Shown one piece after another: positions 5,220 to 6,609 of a stretch of DNA of 6,609 nt. Position numbers and translations under genes: made by a program. How positions within the stretch are numbered: the first letter of the stretch is position 1; each line of letters begins with the position of its first letter. The notes below the pieces were generated by a model, which did no database searches, was not told the DNA's origin, and saw only the letters and a program-made list of their open reading frames with translations. This DNA comes from JBDSYA01 sp039925865 (GTDB taxonomy: Bacteria > Bacteroidota > Ignavibacteria > Tepidaquicellales > Tepidaquicellaceae): the NCBI GenBank assembly GCA_039925865.1, contig JBDSYA010000283.1, positions 1 to 6,609 of the forward strand, written 5' to 3'.

Positions 5220-6609
5220 AGGTTTATCAGGTCAATTAGAAAAAAAAATGAAAATGAAAATAAAAAGCCCCGGTTCTATCAAAAGAATTTATATGATGCT
5301 TTGGATAAGTTACAGTTAAATAGAAACTCAAAATTGTTTTTGGACAGGCGGTTAAAAATTTTAATTTTGATCGCTTTTTTAATTTTATTATGGATATTCT
5401 CAATAAATATTTTCTCCGGTTTTGTTAAAAATTCTGCTGATAAGAATTGGGATGAGATCTACAATGAGCAGATAGTACGTCAAAAGGAAATCATATCAAA
5501 TTTATTCAACTCCTACCAGTCTGAGGTTAACGATCTCTCTGAAAAAATTTCCTCTTCATCTGAAGTAATAAAACTTCTTCAGAAAGGAGATCAAAAAAAA
5601 CTCTTTGAAGAACCGCTTAAATTAAATCTTGATAATAGTTATCAGGTGGAGATCTATAATACACGTTTAGAGATGATAGCTTTTAAAGGAAGAAAACTAG
5701 AATCTGATATTTATTCACTTCAAAAAAGTCTCAACGGCAAGAAATTTTCTGTACTTAAAGAAATTGGTTTTTATACTTATGTCATTGTTTATTCGCCTGT
5801 TTATCTGGAAGACAGTTCTCAGGTAAGCGGAGTACTGCTGACCGCGAAACTTATCGACATAAAATATCAGATCAATAATAAATTTTTTCAGAATGCCGGC
5901 TTATTAAGTGACATCAATAAAATTTTAAACGTAACCACATCGATCATTCCTGCCAATAATATTTCCGGAAAAATCAATATTGACACTTCAGAACTTGCGG
6001 ACAATATTGAAATAAATTTATTTGACATCGATAATTCTCTCATAGGAATTTTATTAATGCCGGAATACAATAAAGTATCTCACATACAGAGCATTGATTA
6101 TCTTTCTCACAAAATCAATTCTGTGCTGGTCTTTGTAGGTACAATTATATTATTTCTGATTTTTTTTAAATTGATTTCGGGGATAAGATTTCGTGTAATT
6201 AAGTTCACCCTTTTTATAATACTTCTTGCCGGCATAAGATACATCTGGCTTGAAGCACACTTCCCCTCACGAATAAATGATTGGGAAATATTTTCTCCCG
6301 GGTTTTATGCTTCGGTTTTCGGATTTGGAATAGCAAAATCGATAGGTGAACTCCTCATCACTTCTGTTTTTATTCTTGCGGTTTCTTTTTACGGAATGAT
6401 TCTCATAATAAAAACTAAGAGCTCTGAGATTCAGTCTGAAAATTCTTCCTCAGGAGCGTTGTCTTTAATTGTTAAATTCTTCCTGGTAATTATTTTTTTT
6501 GGTTTAATTTTCCTGCTTGGTTCGGCTATCCAAAGCATTATAATGGATTCCAATCTGAAATTTTTCGATAAAACAAATATAATTCCTAACATAGAACTTG
6601 CAGTAATCC
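5220..6609 (+). CDS. Multi-pass membrane protein, probable sensor histidine kinase N-terminal half (runs off the right edge; start unclear)
   Basis: The frame is open for 463 codons from 5220 to the edge. After a basic cytoplasmic start (RFIRSIRKKNENENKKPRFY) comes TM1 (about 47-69) and a likely extracytoplasmic sensory domain of about 230 residues (70-300), with early helices then alternating strands (YVIVYSPVYL; VSGVLLTAKL), as in Cache-like sensors. Further hydrophobic segments follow at about 301-317, 326-343, 382-398 and 418-440. The stretch FSPGFYASVFGFGIAKSIGELLI (358-380) resembles a block I recall from Bacteroidota membrane histidine kinases. No HAMP, H-box or ATPase domain is inside the window, so the kinase call is inference. 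No in-frame ATG starts this frame: ATG 5211 is in frame but is followed by TTT and TAA (5217-5219). In-frame alternatives are TTG at 5301, 5334 and 5340. The sequence from 5220 reads like a natural N-terminus (MFxRFIRSIRKK), so a codon-3 stop or base error is suspected. Confidence 0.7.

Noticed and set aside
5248..5319. Short plus-strand frame with several ATGs (MKMKIKSPG...) considered as the true start or a leader peptide
   Set aside because: It is in a different frame from the long open frame and ends at a stop after 23 codons; no Shine-Dalgarno supports it.
5888..6070. A minus-strand open frame of 60 codons
   Set aside because: It lies inside the uninterrupted membrane-protein frame and shows no recognisable feature.

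Overview
The window looks like an AT-rich chromosomal stretch from a member of the Bacteroidota/Chlorobiota (FCB) group, possibly an Ignavibacteria-type lineage. The grounds are a Bacteroidota-style exonuclease VII large subunit (RGGGG and GHTSN variants of the usual motifs), a DUF4783-like secreted protein, a Na+/H+-pyrophosphatase N-terminus starting with a signal-like helix and an EADL.IPEL motif, general lack of Shine-Dalgarno sequences, and one TAnnTTTG-type promoter candidate. The exact lineage is inference.

Left part, minus strand (1-1555): read in the direction of transcription, rplY (bL25/CTC ribosomal protein) is followed after 18 bases by pth (peptidyl-tRNA hydrolase, TTG start), then a clear intrinsic terminator, then the first 60 codons of a membrane pyrophosphatase gene (hppA) that runs off the left edge. 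rplY and pth serve translation: one binds 5S rRNA in the 50S subunit, the other recycles tRNA from peptidyl-tRNA.

Middle (1556-2586): a divergent intergenic region of about 540 bases carries two imperfect palindromic repeat elements (about 1741-1873 and 1922-1985) that resemble non-autonomous dispersed repeats. It is followed on the plus strand by a small lipoprotein gene of unknown function. That gene has the only strong Shine-Dalgarno in the window, whose spacing moves the start to a TTG at 2103.

Right part, plus strand (2587-6609): xseA and xseB overlap by ATGA and encode both subunits of exonuclease VII. A minus-strand tRNA with CAU anticodon follows. Then come a secreted DUF4783-like protein and, 23 bases later, a long open frame running off the right edge. 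This frame encodes the N-terminal half of a multi-pass membrane protein, probably the sensory part of a histidine kinase. Its natural ATG (5211) is followed by an in-frame TAA at codon 3, so it is a start-region nonsense mutation, a base-call error, or a gene using a downstream TTG.

I see no CRISPR array, transposase, phage gene or recognisable novel system. The points most worth a second look are the codon-3 stop in the sensor-like gene, the nested palindromes in the 1741-1985 region, and the Asp-to-Asn change at a catalytic position of XseA.
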